A stretch of 64,000 nucleotides of DNA. Source: Lonsdalea iberica. GTDB lineage: Bacteria; Pseudomonadota; Gammaproteobacteria; Enterobacterales; Enterobacteriaceae. The stretch spans positions 1 to 64,000 of the forward strand of contig NZ_LUTP01000015.1 in NCBI RefSeq assembly GCF_002111585.1, written 5' to 3'. This document shows, piece after piece, positions 1 through 12,642 of the stretch. The notes under the pieces were generated by a model. That model searched no databases. It was given only the letters and a program-made list of their open reading frames with translations, and was not told where the DNA came from. How positions within the stretch are numbered: position 1 is the first letter of the stretch; each line of letters begins with the position of its first letter. The translations under genes and the position numbers were made by a program.

Positions 1-185
1 ATGTGCGGGAGTTACGCGATCGCAGCTACACAGTGGATGAGCTGAACCGCACGATCGACCGTCTCTGTCGGGAAAATGACATTAATATCGCTTTTAATCA
101 GTTGGACGTGTATTTGCATAACGAGCAGGGGAAGGAAGTGAAAGAAGTGTCGCGTCAGCTGCCGGACAATCCATCGTTTTTGTAA
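1..185 (+). CDS. mscK: Mechanosensitive channel MscK (KefA), C-terminal end only
   Basis: Only the last 60 codons are inside the window; bases 1-2 belong to a codon that begins outside it. The peptide contains RELRDRSYTVDELNRTIDRL followed by CRENDINIAFNQLDVYLHN, which matches the cytoplasmic C-terminus of the large K+-regulated mechanosensitive channel MscK rather than the small MscS. In E. coli mscK lies next to ybaM (rsmS) and priC, and the same neighbours follow here on the opposite strand, so the context agrees. The channel releases solutes on hypo-osmotic shock; nothing about the membrane part can be judged from this fragment. Confidence 0.85.
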   Translation, partial: VRELRDRSYTVDELNRTIDRLCRENDINIAFNQLDVYLHNEQGKEVKEVSRQLPDNPSFL

Positions 186-204
186 GTTTCGACGGCGGGA
201 ATGA

Positions 205-235
205 CCGGAACAGACGTTTAAAACGTCTGTTCCGG
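205..235. terminator. Perfect 15-bp inverted repeat between convergent mscK and rsmS
   Basis: CCGGAACAGACGTTT (205-219) is followed by one A and then its exact reverse complement (221-235). It lies between two converging genes, so a shared bidirectional terminator is the natural reading, but there is no clear T-tract on either side. Confidence 0.55.
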
Positions 236-246
236 CTGCACAACCG

Positions 247-411
247 CTAATCGGTTGAGAGATCGCCCTGTCCCTGGGTCTTGTGCAGATAGTCCTTACG
301 TACAATGTCGAGTGCGGCGAGTACCACCTCAGGTTCAATCTGGTTGGTCTCAAGCAACATGATGAGATCCACCGCCAGTTTGACTTCGGGCGCTGCATTT
401 TCCAGTGACAT
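247..411 (-). CDS. rsmS: RsmS (YbaM), small pleiotropic regulatory protein, DUF2496
   Basis: This 54-residue protein begins [20 protein letters not shown] and belongs to the YbaM/DUF2496 family, known in Pectobacterium as RsmS, a regulator linked to the Rsm control of secreted enzymes. The reading frame can be extended to a start at 444, but the ATG at 411 has AAGGTG eight bases upstream and gives the usual family length, so I place the start there. It lies downstream of priC on the same strand, as in E. coli, and is probably co-transcribed with it. The acidic, Leu/Ile-rich helix has no enzymatic motif. The regulatory role is family knowledge, not visible in the sequence. Confidence 0.85.
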   Translation of the reverse strand: MSLENAAPEVKLAVDLIMLLETNQIEPEVVLAALDIVRKDYLHKTQGQGDLSTD

Positions 412-483
412 AGTGGGTTCACCTTCCCGTTCGCTCGGAATCAACGTGTAGATATAGCAGATATCGCCGCGAGCAACGAGTTT

Positions 484-1017
484 TTAGGAACCTTGTTCCC
501 GTCTTTCAATCTGACGATCCAAACGCGTGAGCGCCTGGCGACAGCGCGCCAACCGGCCTTCCAGCGCCGCCAACTCTTTCTGCAACCGCTGTTTTTCGTC
601 AAACGCCGTCTGCTGGGTAAGTAAACTTTCCCGATCCTGAATCATTGCAATCAAACGGCGTTCATAGCCCTGATGTTCGGCCAGCTTGTGGTAGAGGTCG
701 GGCGGTGTGGGGGCGGCGGGGCTCTGCTGCCGCATTTTCCAGGTCCCCAGCTCACGCTGTAGCGCCGTAATCTGAGCCAGCAGTTTCTCTGCCATAAAGG
801 CTACCCGATCGGTGCGATTCTCGGCGACGTATTGTTGCAGGTGATGATGATTTTGTTTCACTTCGGCCAGATAGTCGCCGAAGCGTGTGCCATAACAGCC
901 AAACAGCTGGCGGTCGAAACGGGAGCGGGCTGTCGTCATCCCGATAACCGGCGCTATTTGCTCGGCCAGGCTGGCGATCTGATGGTCTAGCGCTTGCAAC
1001 AGCGTAGAGGTGCTCAT
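484..1017 (-). CDS. priC: Primosomal replication protein N'' PriC
   Basis: The 177-residue protein matches PriC in length, helical and Arg/Gln-rich composition and position between rsmS and the apt-dnaX cluster. PriC loads DnaB helicase at stalled forks independently of PriA-PriB by binding SSB-coated single-stranded DNA. Visible features are the N-terminal segment ALDHQIASLAEQIAPV, a central FDRQLFGCYGTRFGDYLAE block and a coiled-coil-like C-terminal half ending in a basic run. GAGG stands seven bases before the ATG at 1017. rsmS follows after 72 bases on the same strand. The family diverges rapidly, so the call rests partly on synteny. Confidence 0.9.
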   Translation of the reverse strand: MSTSTLLQALDHQIASLAEQIAPVIGMTTARSRFDRQLFGCYGTRFGDYLAEVKQNHHHLQQYVAENRTDRVAFMAEKLLAQITALQRELGTWKMRQQSPAAPTPPDLYHKLAEHQGYERRLIAMIQDRESLLTQQTAFDEKQRLQKELAALEGRLARCRQALTRLDRQIERREQGS

Positions 1018-1064
1018 TCGGTTGCCTCAGTGATTAAGCGGTGAAACAAAGAGTCGGGCTGCCA

Positions 1065-1826
1065 TCAAACACGGGGCTTGCCGCTATGAAATTTAAAATC
1101 GTTATCAGGCGAGACGATCAAATTGGCCTCTAAATCAGCAAAGAATGCGATCCTGGGGGAAATGTCCTGGTCGGCAATTTCACGGGCCAGCGTCAGATAG
1201 TCCTGATAGTGACGGGCCTCAGATCTCAGTAGGGAGAGATAAAACTTCTGTAATTGCGCGCCCAGGCACGGGGCCAGTTTAGCAAAGCGCTCGCAGGAGC
1301 GGGCCTCAATAAATGCGCCGATAATCAGTTTATCGACCAGCATGTTCGGCTCGTGCGTTATGACGTGTTGCAGCATACCTTTGGCATATCGGCTGGCTGG
1401 CAGGCGCTGATACACGATCCCCAGCGAACCCATAATTTCCAGCACCTGATGAAAATGGTGCAGCTCTTCTTTTATCAACAACACCATCTTGTCGATCATC
1501 TCCTGCCCATAGCGGCAGCCTGCTCGGATACCTATCTGCTTGGACACCGGGCTTTTTGTTTCCAGTTCAGCGAATTCGCCGCGGTGGTGATAAGCGAAGT
1601 TTTCATAGGGCGTGAGCCAGTCCATCAGCTGTTGCTGCCCGGGCTCATCGACGGCGTAGCGCCGCAGAAGATGCGCCGCGTTTTGCGCCGCTTTCAGCTC
1701 GCACAGCGCATGGTCGCGTAAAATGGTCGGTAGATTATCGACCTTTTGTGCTTCGACAACCCACTCATTAGGCGTTTCAGCCGTCAAAAATTGAGAGATT
1801 GGGGTAAGGATAGCGCGATCGAACAT
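1065..1826 (-). CDS. miaE: tRNA 2-methylthio-N6-isopentenyladenosine(37) hydroxylase MiaE
   Basis: MiaE is a non-heme di-iron mono-oxygenase that hydroxylates ms2i6A at position 37 of tRNAs reading U-starting codons, an oxygen-dependent step. The 253-residue protein shows the four-helix di-iron ligands: KEELHHF near residues 119-125, EARSCERF near 174-181 and SEARHY near 202-207. E. coli K-12 lacks miaE, whereas Salmonella and many plant-associated enterobacteria have it. Here it sits between priC (47 bases downstream) and the divergent ybaN. I see no strong ribosome-binding site before the ATG at 1826, although start and length agree with the family. Confidence 0.95.
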   Translation of the reverse strand: MFDRAILTPISQFLTAETPNEWVVEAQKVDNLPTILRDHALCELKAAQNAAHLLRRYAVDEPGQQQLMDWLTPYENFAYHHRGEFAELETKSPVSKQIGIRAGCRYGQEMIDKMVLLIKEELHHFHQVLEIMGSLGIVYQRLPASRYAKGMLQHVITHEPNMLVDKLIIGAFIEARSCERFAKLAPCLGAQLQKFYLSLLRSEARHYQDYLTLAREIADQDISPRIAFFADLEANLIVSPDNDFKFHSGKPRV

Positions 1827-1981
1827 GAATTAAGCAAGGAACGACGGTAGGTTGAACGTGACGCCATGATACCTGCTTTGCCGGCATTTGCGATCCTGTT
1901 CCGCGATGGTCAAATCAGCGTGATACCCGTTACTATGTACGGGCAAGGGTTCGGCGACATCTATCAGCGGGGGAGTGGTGT

Positions 1982-2350
1982 ATGTATCGTGTGGTCTTGA
2001 TCGTGTTGGGATGGATTGCCGTCGTGCTGGCAACGCTGGGCGTCGTGCTTCCGCTTTTGCCCACCACGCCGTTTCTGCTGCTGGCCGCCTGGTGCTTCGC
2101 CCGATCGTCGCCGCGTTTTCACTATTGGTTGCTGCATCGGTCATGGTTCGGCGGCTATTTGCGGCATTGGCAGCAGCACCGGGCTTTACCGCCGGGCGTC
2201 AAAGTCAAAGCGCTCGTGGTGATCGTCGCCACCTTCGCCTTATCAATATGGATGGTCAATATTCCGTGGGTGAGGGGATTATTACTCGTGGTGATGGCCT
2301 GCCTGCTGATCTTCATGTGGCGGCTGCCGGTGGTTGATCGGGAGCAATAA
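1982..2350 (+). CDS. ybaN: YbaN, DUF454 inner-membrane protein
   Basis: This 122-residue membrane protein starts MYRVVLIVLGWIAVVLATLG and has the DUF454 hallmarks: an N-terminal membrane segment, the PLLPTTPFLLLAAWCFARSS block (about residues 24-43), an RFHYWLLH segment, and two closely spaced hydrophobic segments at the C-terminus. GGGGAG stands close before the ATG at 1982. Divergent from miaE and upstream of apt, it occupies its E. coli position. The molecular function of the family is unknown. Overlapping frames on both strands are shadows. Confidence 0.9.
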   Translation: MYRVVLIVLGWIAVVLATLGVVLPLLPTTPFLLLAAWCFARSSPRFHYWLLHRSWFGGYLRHWQQHRALPPGVKVKALVVIVATFALSIWMVNIPWVRGLLLVVMACLLIFMWRLPVVDREQ

Positions 2351-2525
2351 AAGTAGGCGACCAGATGCAGGGCTGTTGCATTTGTCAGTCAGTTTGACTA
2401 GATTTGAGCGTTTTCGTGCGCGTCCCGCCTCTATTCCTTTCCCGGCGAAGGGCGCGTGATGGCCGCCAGAGCTACAGCGGGCGTCCGTTATTCACTGAAC
2501 AGATTGTTTTATCAGGCACAGGATT

Positions 2526-3071
2526 ATGACCGTAACACAGCCAGAATTAATTAAAAACAGTATCAAGAGCGTTCCCGACTACCCAAAGCCGGGCATACTG
2601 TTCCGTGACGTCACTAGCCTGTTGGAAAATCCGCAGGCCTACGCGGCCAGCATTTCCCTCCTGGCAGAGCGTTATCGTCATGCTGGCATCACCAAAGTCG
2701 TTGGAACCGAAGCGCGTGGCTTTCTGTTCGGTGCGCCGGTGGCGCTGGCAATGAACGTAGGCTTCGTACCGGTGCGTAAGCCCGGAAAATTGCCGCGCAA
2801 GACGCTGAGCGAAAGCTATGAGCTGGAATACGGCACCGACACGCTGGAAATTCACGAAGACTCCATTACTGCCGGCGACAAAGTGCTGGTTATCGACGAT
2901 CTGCTGGCGACCGGCGGCACCGTCGAAGCAACAGTAAAACTGATTCGTCGTTTAGGCGGTGAAGTCACTGACGCTGCCTTTGTCATCAACCTGTTTGATC
3001 TCGGTGGTCAGCAGCGTCTGGAAGCCATGGGCATCCAGTGTTTCAGCCTGGTCGACTTCCCCGGTCATTAA
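2526..3071 (+). CDS. apt: Adenine phosphoribosyltransferase
   Basis: Apt salvages adenine to AMP with PRPP in the cytoplasm. The 181-residue protein carries the type I PRTase PRPP-binding motif [13 protein letters not shown] (about residues 120-132), the adenine-site loop [16 protein letters not shown] (58-73) and the flexible loop VRKPGKLP. The N-terminus [20 protein letters not shown] is the standard Apt start. AGGA lies only two to three bases before the ATG, which is unusually close. A hairpin follows at 3078-3103 and dnaX starts 74 bases downstream, as in E. coli, where apt lies directly before dnaX. Confidence 0.98.
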   Translation: MTVTQPELIKNSIKSVPDYPKPGILFRDVTSLLENPQAYAASISLLAERYRHAGITKVVGTEARGFLFGAPVALAMNVGFVPVRKPGKLPRKTLSESYELEYGTDTLEIHEDSITAGDKVLVIDDLLATGGTVEATVKLIRRLGGEVTDAAFVINLFDLGGQQRLEAMGIQCFSLVDFPGH

Positions 3072-3077
3072 GCACAA

Positions 3078-3103
3078 CAGTCTCGCCGATGGCGGCGAGA
3101 CTG
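3078..3103 (+). terminator. Hairpin between apt and dnaX
   Basis: CAGTCTCGCC (3078-3087) pairs with GGCGAGACTG (3094-3103) around a six-base loop. No T-run follows, so it may attenuate rather than stop transcription into dnaX. Confidence 0.5.
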
Positions 3104-3145
3104 TGTTAGCATCACCACCTCAATAACTCAACTGTTGCGGTATTG

Positions 3146-5521
<2,376 letters not shown>

Positions 5522-5522
<1 letters not shown>

Positions 5523-6127
5523 TGCAAACCAGTCCGCTTCTTGAATCATTGATGGAATCCCTGCGCTGTTTACCCGGCGTAGGGCCCAAGTCAGCCCAGC
5601 GAATGGCCTTTCATCTGCTGCAACGCGATCGCAGCGGCGGGATGAAACTGGCACAGGCGCTGACCCGAGCCATGTCTGAAATTGGCCATTGCGAAGACTG
5701 CCGTACCTTTACCGAACAGGACGTCTGCAACATCTGCGCAAATGCCCGTCGTCAGGAAAACGGTCTGATCTGCGTTGTGGAAAGTCCGGCTGATATTCAT
5801 GCCATCGAGCAAACCGGTCAGTTCGCCGGGCGCTACTTTGTCTTGATGGGACACCTCTCGCCGCTGGACGGCATTGGTCCGGATGATATCGGTCTGGGGC
5901 GGCTGGAAGAGCGTCTAGAAACGGAAAACATCCAGGAAGTGATTTTGGCGACCAACCCGACGGTCGAAGGCGACGCCACCGCGAACTACATCGCCGAGCT
6001 GTGCGCCGAGCATGGCGTGATGGCGAGTCGTATCGCCCACGGCGTGCCTGTCGGCGGCGAGTTGGAAATGGTGGACGGCACGACGCTGTCGCATTCACTG
6101 GCTGGGCGCCACCCCTTCAAGTTCTGA
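5522..6127 (+). CDS. recR: Recombination mediator RecR
   Basis: RecR works with RecF and RecO to load RecA on gapped DNA. The 201-residue protein has the N-terminal helix-hairpin-helix segment [17 protein letters not shown] (about residues 18-34), a C4 zinc cluster (CEDCRTF and VCNIC, about 57-72), and a Toprim domain beginning [18 protein letters not shown] with a conserved [17 protein letters not shown] segment. The ATG overlaps the ybaB stop by one base. A hairpin at 6134-6155 follows. Confidence 0.98.
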
Positions 6128-6133
6128 CTCTCT

Positions 6134-6155
6134 GACTGCCGAAAAATCGGCAGTC
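6134..6155 (+). terminator. Hairpin terminator after recR
   Basis: GACTGCCGA (6134-6142) and TCGGCAGTC (6147-6155) form a perfect 9-bp stem with an AAAA loop. The T-tract (6170-6176) is displaced by 14 bases, so strength is uncertain. Confidence 0.55.
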
Positions 6156-6200
6156 GCACCTCATTCCTCTTTTTTTCGCCTATGAGCGCCACCGACTCCC

Positions 6201-6228
6201 CTTGAAATCTCGGCGTCTGACCCCACAT
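6201..6228 (+). promoter_or_regulatory. Sigma-32 (heat-shock) promoter of htpG
   Basis: CTTGAAA (6201-6207), a 13-base spacer, and CCCCACAT (6221-6228) match the RpoH consensus CTTGAAA and CCCCATnT with normal spacing. It lies about 57 bases before the htpG start, and E. coli htpG is a known sigma-32 gene. Confidence 0.85.
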
Positions 6229-6284
6229 CTTGCTTATCTGAGAATAAAACAGCCTGAATAAAACACGTTTTGAGGTAAGTCATA

Positions 6285-8174
6285 ATGAGTATGAAAGGCC
6301 AAGAGACCCGCGGCTTCCAGTCTGAAGTGAAGCAATTACTGCACTTGATGATCCATTCGCTGTATTCCAACAAGGAAGTGTTCCTGCGTGAATTGATCTC
6401 CAATGCGTCAGATGCGGCGGACAAACTGCGTTTTCGCGCGTTGTCCACGCCCGATCTGTATGAAGGCGACGGCGACCTGCGTGTACGCGTCTCTACAGAT
6501 AAAGAAAAACGTACGCTGACCATCTCCGATAACGGTATCGGGATGTCGCGCGAAGACGTTATCGAGAATCTTGGTACTATCGCCAAATCTGGCACCAAAG
6601 CGTTTCTGGAATCGCTGGGTTCCGATCAGGTAAAGGACAGCCAGCTAATCGGCCAGTTTGGCGTGGGCTTTTACTCCGCATTTATCGTCGCTGACAAAGT
6701 CACCGTGCGTACCCGTGCTGCGGGCGCCAGCGCCGACCAGGGCGTTTTCTGGGAATCCGCGGGGGAAGGCGACTACACCATCGCCGATATCGACAAGCCG
6801 GAACGTGGCACTGAGATCACGCTGCACCTGCGCGAAGGCGAAGACGAGTTCCTTGATACCTGGCGCGTACGCTCCATCATCAGCAAATATTCTGACCACA
6901 TCGCGCTACCGGTAGAAATTGAAACCGAAACGGAAAGCGAAGAAGAGGGCGGGGAAAAAACCGTCGCCTGGGAAAAAATCAATAAGGCGCAGGCGCTGTG
7001 GACGCGTAATAAATCCGATATCAGCGACGAAGAGTATGTGGAGTTCTATAAACACATTTCTCACGACTTCGCCGATCCGCTGACCTGGAGCCACAACCGT
7101 GTAGAAGGGAAGCAGGAGTACACCAGCCTGCTTTATATCCCTTCTCAGGCCCCGTGGGACATGTGGAACCGCGACCATAAGCACGGTCTGAAACTGTACG
7201 TTCAGCGGGTGTTCATCATGGATGACGCAGAGCAGTTTATGCCGAACTACCTGCGTTTCGTGCGCGGTCTTATCGACTCCAACGATCTGCCGCTGAACGT
7301 ATCGCGTGAAATCCTGCAGGACAACCGCGTCACTCACAGCCTGCGTACCGCGCTGACCAAACGCGTGTTGCAAATGCTGGAACATTTGGCGAAAAGCGAC
7401 AGCGAAAAATATCAGACGGTGTGGCAGCAGTTCGGTCAGGTTCTGAAGGAAGGTCCTGCGGAAGACGGCGGCAATCGAGAAACAATCGCTAAACTGTTGC
7501 GCTTTGCTTCAACCCATACTGACAGCGCGGCGCAGACCGTCTCGCTGGAAGACTATGTCAGCCGTATGGTGGAAGGTCAGGATAAGATCTATTACATCAC
7601 GGCCGATAGCTATGCCGCTGCGAAGAGCAGCCCGCATCTGGAGCTGTTCCGTAAGAAAGGTATTGAGGTGCTGCTGCTCTCCGATCGTATCGACGAGTGG
7701 ATGATGAGCTACCTGACCGAGTTCGACGGCAAATCCTTCCAGTCCGTCAGCAAGGCTGACGAAGCACTGGATAAGCTGGCGGATGAAGCCGACGAAAGCC
7801 AGAAAGAAGCGGAGAAAGCGCTGGAGCCGTTCGTCGATCGCGTGAAAACGCTGCTGGGCGATCGCGTGAAAGAGGTGCGTCTGACACATCGTCTGACCGA
7901 TACCCCGGCAATCGTCACCACCGGTGCTGACGAAATGGGAACGCAGATGGCGAAGCTGTTTGCCGCCGCCGGCCAACAGGCCCCGGAAGTGAAATACATC
8001 TTCGAACTGAACCCGGACCATGCGCTGGTCAAACGCGCTTCCGACACCACCGATGACGCTCAGTTCGGCGAGTGGGTTGAGCTGCTGCTGGATCAGGCGC
8101 TGTTCGCTGAACGCGGCACGCTGGAAGATCCTAACCAGTTCATCCGTCGTATGAACCAGCTACTGACGGCATAA
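6285..8174 (+). CDS. htpG: Molecular chaperone HtpG (Hsp90)
   Basis: HtpG is the bacterial Hsp90, an ATP-driven cytosolic chaperone dimer. The 629-residue protein has the GHKL ATPase elements in order: [15 protein letters not shown] (about residues 38-52), the DNGIGMS box, and [17 protein letters not shown]. The middle domain contains [14 protein letters not shown], and the C-terminal dimerisation region ends in [10 protein letters not shown] second ATG two codons later (6291, [10 protein letters not shown]) is the start used in E. coli; GAGG at about 6274 can serve either. A heat-shock promoter lies upstream and an intrinsic terminator at 8190-8215 downstream. Confidence 0.98.
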   Translation: MSMKGQETRGFQSEVKQLLHLMIHSLYSNKEVFLRELISNASDAADKLRFRALSTPDLYEGDGDLRVRVSTDKEKRTLTISDNGIGMSREDVIENLGTIAKSGTKAFLESLGSDQVKDSQLIGQFGVGFYSAFIVADKVTVRTRAAGASADQGVFWESAGEGDYTIADIDKPERGTEITLHLREGEDEFLDTWRVRSIISKYSDHIALPVEIETETESEEEGGEKTVAWEKINKAQALWTRNKSDISDEEYVEFYKHISHDFADPLTWSHNRVEGKQEYTSLLYIPSQAPWDMWNRDHKHGLKLYVQRVFIMDDAEQFMPNYLRFVRGLIDSNDLPLNVSREILQDNRVTHSLRTALTKRVLQMLEHLAKSDSEKYQTVWQQFGQVLKEGPAEDGGNRETIAKLLRFASTHTDSAAQTVSLEDYVSRMVEGQDKIYYITADSYAAAKSSPHLELFRKKGIEVLLLSDRIDEWMMSYLTEFDGKSFQSVSKADEALDKLADEADESQKEAEKALEPFVDRVKTLLGDRVKEVRLTHRLTDTPAIVTTGADEMGTQMAKLFAAAGQQAPEVKYIFELNPDHALVKRASDTTDDAQFGEWVELLLDQALFAERGTLEDPNQFIRRMNQLLTA

Positions 8175-8189
8175 TCTCTTATCTTTCCC

Positions 8190-8215
8190 GCCCCGGTTCT
8201 CCGGGGCTTTTTTTT
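8190..8215 (+). terminator. Rho-independent terminator of htpG
   Basis: GCCCCGG and CCGGGGC form a 7-bp GC stem around TTCT (8190-8207), followed by a run of T to 8215. Confidence 0.92.
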
Positions 8216-8304
8216 GCAGGCGCGACCGCCATTTATTTCCGTCAGGATGATGGCTGAACCGAGCCCGTTCCTTGAGGATGGCGATACGGAATGGTATGGT
8301 TTAG

Positions 8305-8991
<687 letters not shown>

Positions 8992-9028
8992 GTCGCAGCC
9001 TCTGCCAAGGCGAGCGCAAAAAGCACTA

Positions 9029-9053
9029 TGCCAGACTTTGTCTGGCATTTTTT
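9029..9053 (+). terminator. Rho-independent terminator of adk
   Basis: TGCCAGAC (9029-9036) and GTCTGGCA (9040-9047) pair around TTT and are followed by a T-run. The same 8-base stem recurs after hemH. Confidence 0.93.
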
Positions 9054-9242
9054 ATGCCCGGCGTTCAGCGCGATCTCGCACGTTGCATCGGCTATTTCGT
9101 CGGCATCGCTCCCGGCGATTGCTGATATCGGCACGAACCTCGCTACCAGTCCCAATTCAGACTAATTTTTTAGCTACAATAAGCGCCTGATCCAGAATGA
9201 ATGGCGGAACTTTAGCCCGCCGTCGGAATGAGGAATGCATCA

Positions 9243-10214
9243 ATGAAAGAAGAAAAACACGGTGTGCTGTTGGTCAACCTGGGCACGCCTGATGCGCCCA
9301 CCCCCCAGGCGGTGAAGCGTTATCTGGCCGAGTTCCTCAGCGACAGGCGCGTTGTGGACGTGAACCCTTTGCTGTGGGCGTTGATCCTGCGAGGCGCTAT
9401 CCTGCCATTCCGCTCGCCGCGCGTGGCCAAGCTGTATCAGTCCGTATGGATGGAGGGCGGTTCCCCGCTGTTGGTCTTCAGCCGCCGTCAGGAAAAAGCG
9501 TTGGCTGAACGTCTGCCTAGCACGCCGGTGGCGTTGGGGATGAGTTACGGTTCCCCCAGTCTACGTTCGGCGTTGGATAGCCTGATGGCGCAAGGGGTGA
9601 CCTCTCTGACCGTCCTGCCGCTGTACCCGCAATACTCCTGTTCCACGACGGCCGCGGTGTGGGATGGCCTCGCTAACCTGATGAAATCCACTCGCCGGAT
9701 GCCGGGCATCCGCTTTATCCGTGACTATGCCGAACATCCCGCTTATATCGCGGCGCTGAAACATAGCGTAGAAGCCTCGTTTGCCAAGCACGGCGTGCCT
9801 GAGCGGTTGGTCATGTCATACCACGGTATTCCTCAGCGTTATGCTAATGAGGGCGATGATTATCCGCTTCGCTGTGCGGCCACGACGGCGGCGCTGACGG
9901 CGGCGTTGGGATTACCTCAGGACAAGGTGATGATGACCTTCCAGTCGCGTTTCGGACGTGAGCCTTGGCTGACGCCGTATACGGATGAAACCATGCAGGC
10001 ATTGGGCGCTCAGGGCGTGAAGGATATTCAAATCATGTGCCCCGGATTCGCCTCCGACTGTCTGGAAACGTTGGAGGAAATTCAGGGAGAAAACCAGGAG
10101 ATCTTCCTGCATGCGGGGGGGGAGCGGTTTAACTATATTCCTGCGCTCAACGACGACTCGTTGCATATCGACCTGCTAGCTCAGCTGGTCAGCGCTCCGG
10201 AGGATGTTGAATAG
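9243..10214 (+). CDS. hemH: Ferrochelatase
   Basis: Ferrochelatase inserts Fe2+ into protoporphyrin IX, the last step of heme synthesis, at the inner face of the membrane. The protein contains [22 protein letters not shown] at the N-terminus, the metal-site region [18 protein letters not shown] with the conserved His, and [17 protein letters not shown]. An ATG at 9228 is in frame, but the GAGG at 9230-9233 sits nine bases before the ATG at 9243, so I choose the latter (323 residues), which also fits the family start. E. coli has aes and gsk between hemH and ybaL; both are missing here, and hemH converges directly on ybaL. Confidence 0.97.
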   Translation: MKEEKHGVLLVNLGTPDAPTPQAVKRYLAEFLSDRRVVDVNPLLWALILRGAILPFRSPRVAKLYQSVWMEGGSPLLVFSRRQEKALAERLPSTPVALGMSYGSPSLRSALDSLMAQGVTSLTVLPLYPQYSCSTTAAVWDGLANLMKSTRRMPGIRFIRDYAEHPAYIAALKHSVEASFAKHGVPERLVMSYHGIPQRYANEGDDYPLRCAATTAALTAALGLPQDKVMMTFQSRFGREPWLTPYTDETMQALGAQGVKDIQIMCPGFASDCLETLEEIQGENQEIFLHAGGERFNYIPALNDDSLHIDLLAQLVSAPEDVE

Positions 10215-10233
10215 GACTTCGTGGGGCGGACAT

Positions 10234-10267
10234 AAAAAATGCCAGACAGAGTCTGGCATTTTTTTTT
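10234..10267. terminator. Bidirectional terminator between hemH and ybaL
   Basis: An A-run (10234-10239), TGCCAGAC (10240-10247), AGA loop, GTCTGGCA (10251-10258) and a T-run (10259-10267) form a terminator that can work on both strands, for hemH (+) and ybaL (-). Confidence 0.93.
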
Positions 10268-10312
10268 GCTCTCGTCGGTGTCGTGCGTGGGCTAGCGCCG
10301 ACATCATATCCG

Positions 10313-11995
10313 TCAAATCGGGCATTCTCTCGCGGGCATATCCGGGGTGATGTTCAGCATGGTAATCATGGAGTCTGCGATTTCCCTTTCTCCCATCACC
10401 ACATGATCGGCGCCGTGTTCGGCAATGTAGCTGACTTCATCGTCGTAGTGCGCGCGCGCGATGATTTCAAGATCCGGACGCCGGGCGCGGGCGGTGGCGA
10501 CGATTTCACCGGCCTCGTAGCCGTTGGGAATGGTTAGCAGCAGCCAACGTGCGCAGTCGAGACGAGCGATGTCCATAATCTCCGGCTTGGTGGCGTTGCC
10601 CAATACCGCTTTGATGCCCTGTTCTCGCAGGGCGTCGACGCGTGCGCGGGAGGTTTCAATCACCACCATCGGTATACCGGCCTCATGCAGTTGTGCGCCG
10701 ATCAGGCTGCCGACGCGGCCGTAGCCCACGAGGCAGGCGTGGTCGCACAGGTCCACCGGGATCTGTTTTTCCTCCTCGATAGCCTCTTCCACAATCTGTT
10801 CTTCGATGGTTTCGTTCTTGGCCAGATAGCGCTCCAGCAGCGAGAACAAGAGCGGGTTGAGCATGATGGACAGAATCGCCCCGGCCAGCACCAAATGGCG
10901 GCCGTCTTCAGTGAGCAGCCCGAGGTAGATCCCCAATCCCGCGAGAATAAAGGCGAACTCGCCGATTTGAGCCAGGCTGACGGAAATGGTTAGCGCCGTG
11001 CGTTTCGAATGACCGAACAGTCTAACGATGGCGAAGGCCGCCAGCGATTTGCCGAAGACGACGATCAGGAGCGTACACAGGACGGCCAGCGGTTCGTTTA
11101 TCAGGATCATCGGGTCGAACAGCATCCCAACGGAGACGAAGAACAGCACGGCAAAGGCGTCCCGCAGGGGCAGGGTATCATGGGCGGCGCGCTGACTCAG
11201 TTCGGATTCGTTCAGCACGACGCCGGCGAAGAAGGCACCGAGAGCAAAGGAGACATCGAACAGTTTGACTGCGCCGAAAGCGATACCCAGCGCCATAGCC
11301 AGCACGGCTAGCGTAAACAGCTCGCGGGAACCGGTACTGGCGCTTTTCGCCAGCACCCAAGGGACCAGGCGACGACCGACGACCACCATCAAGGTAATGA
11401 AGGCAACGACTTTACCCAGAGTGAAAGCCAGATCCTTGAGTAGCTTGTTGGTATTGGCCGTTTCCGAACCCAGCATATCGCTGAAGGCGGGCAATAGTAC
11501 CAGCGTCAGCACCATCGCCAGGTCTTCTACTATCAGCCAACCGATGGCAATCTGACCGCGCTGACTGTCGATAAGCTGGCGCTCTTCCAGCGCGCGCAGC
11601 AGCACCACGGTGCTGGCGGTGGACAGGCACAGCCCGAACACGAGCCCGCTTTGCAGGCTCCATCCCAGCAGCGAGGAGAGTCCTAGCCCGAGCAGCGTCG
11701 CGACGACGATCTGGACGATAGCGCCGGGGATGGCGATCGATTTGACGGCCATCAGATCGCGCAGGGAGAAGTGCAGGCCAACACCGAACATCAATAGAAT
11801 TACGCCCAGCTCTGCGATTTCCGGCGCCAGCTTGGTGTCCGCAACGAAACCGGGTGTGAAAGGGCCCAACAGAACGCCCGCCAGCAGGTAGCCGACCAAG
11901 GGGGAAATACGCAGGCGATGAGCCAAAATACCCAAAAGAAAGGCTAGGACCAGTCCTGCGGCCATTGTGGAGATTAACGGGGTGGTATCATGCAT
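10313..11995 (-). CDS. ybaL: YbaL, KefB/KefC-type monovalent cation:proton antiporter
   Basis: The 560-residue protein belongs to the CPA2 antiporter family. It has about 12 membrane segments (PLVGYLLAGVLLGPFTPGFV and LGVILLMFGVGLHFSLRDLM early, then LCLSTASTVVLLRALEERQL) and a cytoplasmic TrkA-N NAD-binding domain near residue 415 onward (HACLVGYGRVGSLIGAQLHE). The frame is open to 12136, but ATG at 11995 with AGGAG upstream begins MHDTTPLISTMAAGLVLAF, as in E. coli YbaL. In E. coli fsr lies between ybaL and ushA; it is absent here and a 650-base AT-rich gap takes its place. The transported ion is not established. Confidence 0.95.
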   Translation of the reverse strand: MHDTTPLISTMAAGLVLAFLLGILAHRLRISPLVGYLLAGVLLGPFTPGFVADTKLAPEIAELGVILLMFGVGLHFSLRDLMAVKSIAIPGAIVQIVVATLLGLGLSSLLGWSLQSGLVFGLCLSTASTVVLLRALEERQLIDSQRGQIAIGWLIVEDLAMVLTLVLLPAFSDMLGSETANTNKLLKDLAFTLGKVVAFITLMVVVGRRLVPWVLAKSASTGSRELFTLAVLAMALGIAFGAVKLFDVSFALGAFFAGVVLNESELSQRAAHDTLPLRDAFAVLFFVSVGMLFDPMILINEPLAVLCTLLIVVFGKSLAAFAIVRLFGHSKRTALTISVSLAQIGEFAFILAGLGIYLGLLTEDGRHLVLAGAILSIMLNPLLFSLLERYLAKNETIEEQIVEEAIEEEKQIPVDLCDHACLVGYGRVGSLIGAQLHEAGIPMVVIETSRARVDALREQGIKAVLGNATKPEIMDIARLDCARWLLLTIPNGYEAGEIVATARARRPDLEIIARAHYDDEVSYIAEHGADHVVMGEREIADSMITMLNITPDMPARECPI

Positions 11996-12642
11996 TCCGA
12001 CTCCTTTGCTAGGGTAAAGTGAGTGAGCGGATGTTCCTGAGCCTTGCTTGGTCAGGGCGGGAGCCTGCGACTCTTGAACTCTGGCGGCCCTTATTATCGT
12101 GGGCTCTACCTCTATACTTATGCGCTTGTGTGACAAGCAGATAACTCAATTTATATAAATAAAGCCAGCGTGAGGCAATGAGTATGTCTGTGAAAATATC
12201 GGGCCCCGTCCTCTTATGAAGCGGAATGTGCCTTTTTTTATGATAGTTATGTTTTATATTTGATATAAAAGAATAAAAATCACGATAAAAAGCATAAATG
12301 TCGGGTTTGAGGCTAATGGGTGCGGCGATCAGCCTGTTTATATTTGCCTGATGTATCTACTATGCCACAAAATAGTCACTTATGGGGGGCGACGGAGAAA
12401 ATTTCATCTAAAACGTCTTTTTTGCAAAATACAAAACTGACGGGTGCTACTCCCACAACGTCTCACCACCGACATCAACGACTGTTATAACGAGTATTTC
12501 CTTAGCAAATGACGAAGGTCAAAAGCTAAAACTTAACTTATGTTAATGTATTTATCGGCTGTTAGCAGTAAATAACGTCAAAATGACGATAAGTACACTT
12601 TTGTTATAAGTATTTTTAATGTTTAAATTGTGGAGATTTGCC
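11996..12642. other. Intergenic region between ybaL and ushA (no gene seen)
   Basis: This 647-base, AT-rich stretch separates two divergent genes. Frames entering its left part are an upstream extension of ybaL without a ribosome-binding site. It contains a perfect short inverted repeat TTTTATAT-TTG-ATATAAAA (12252-12270) and CGTCA-AAA-TGACG (about 12577-12589). It must hold the promoters of ybaL and ushA, but I cannot place them with confidence. No remnant of fsr is recognisable. Confidence 0.6.
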
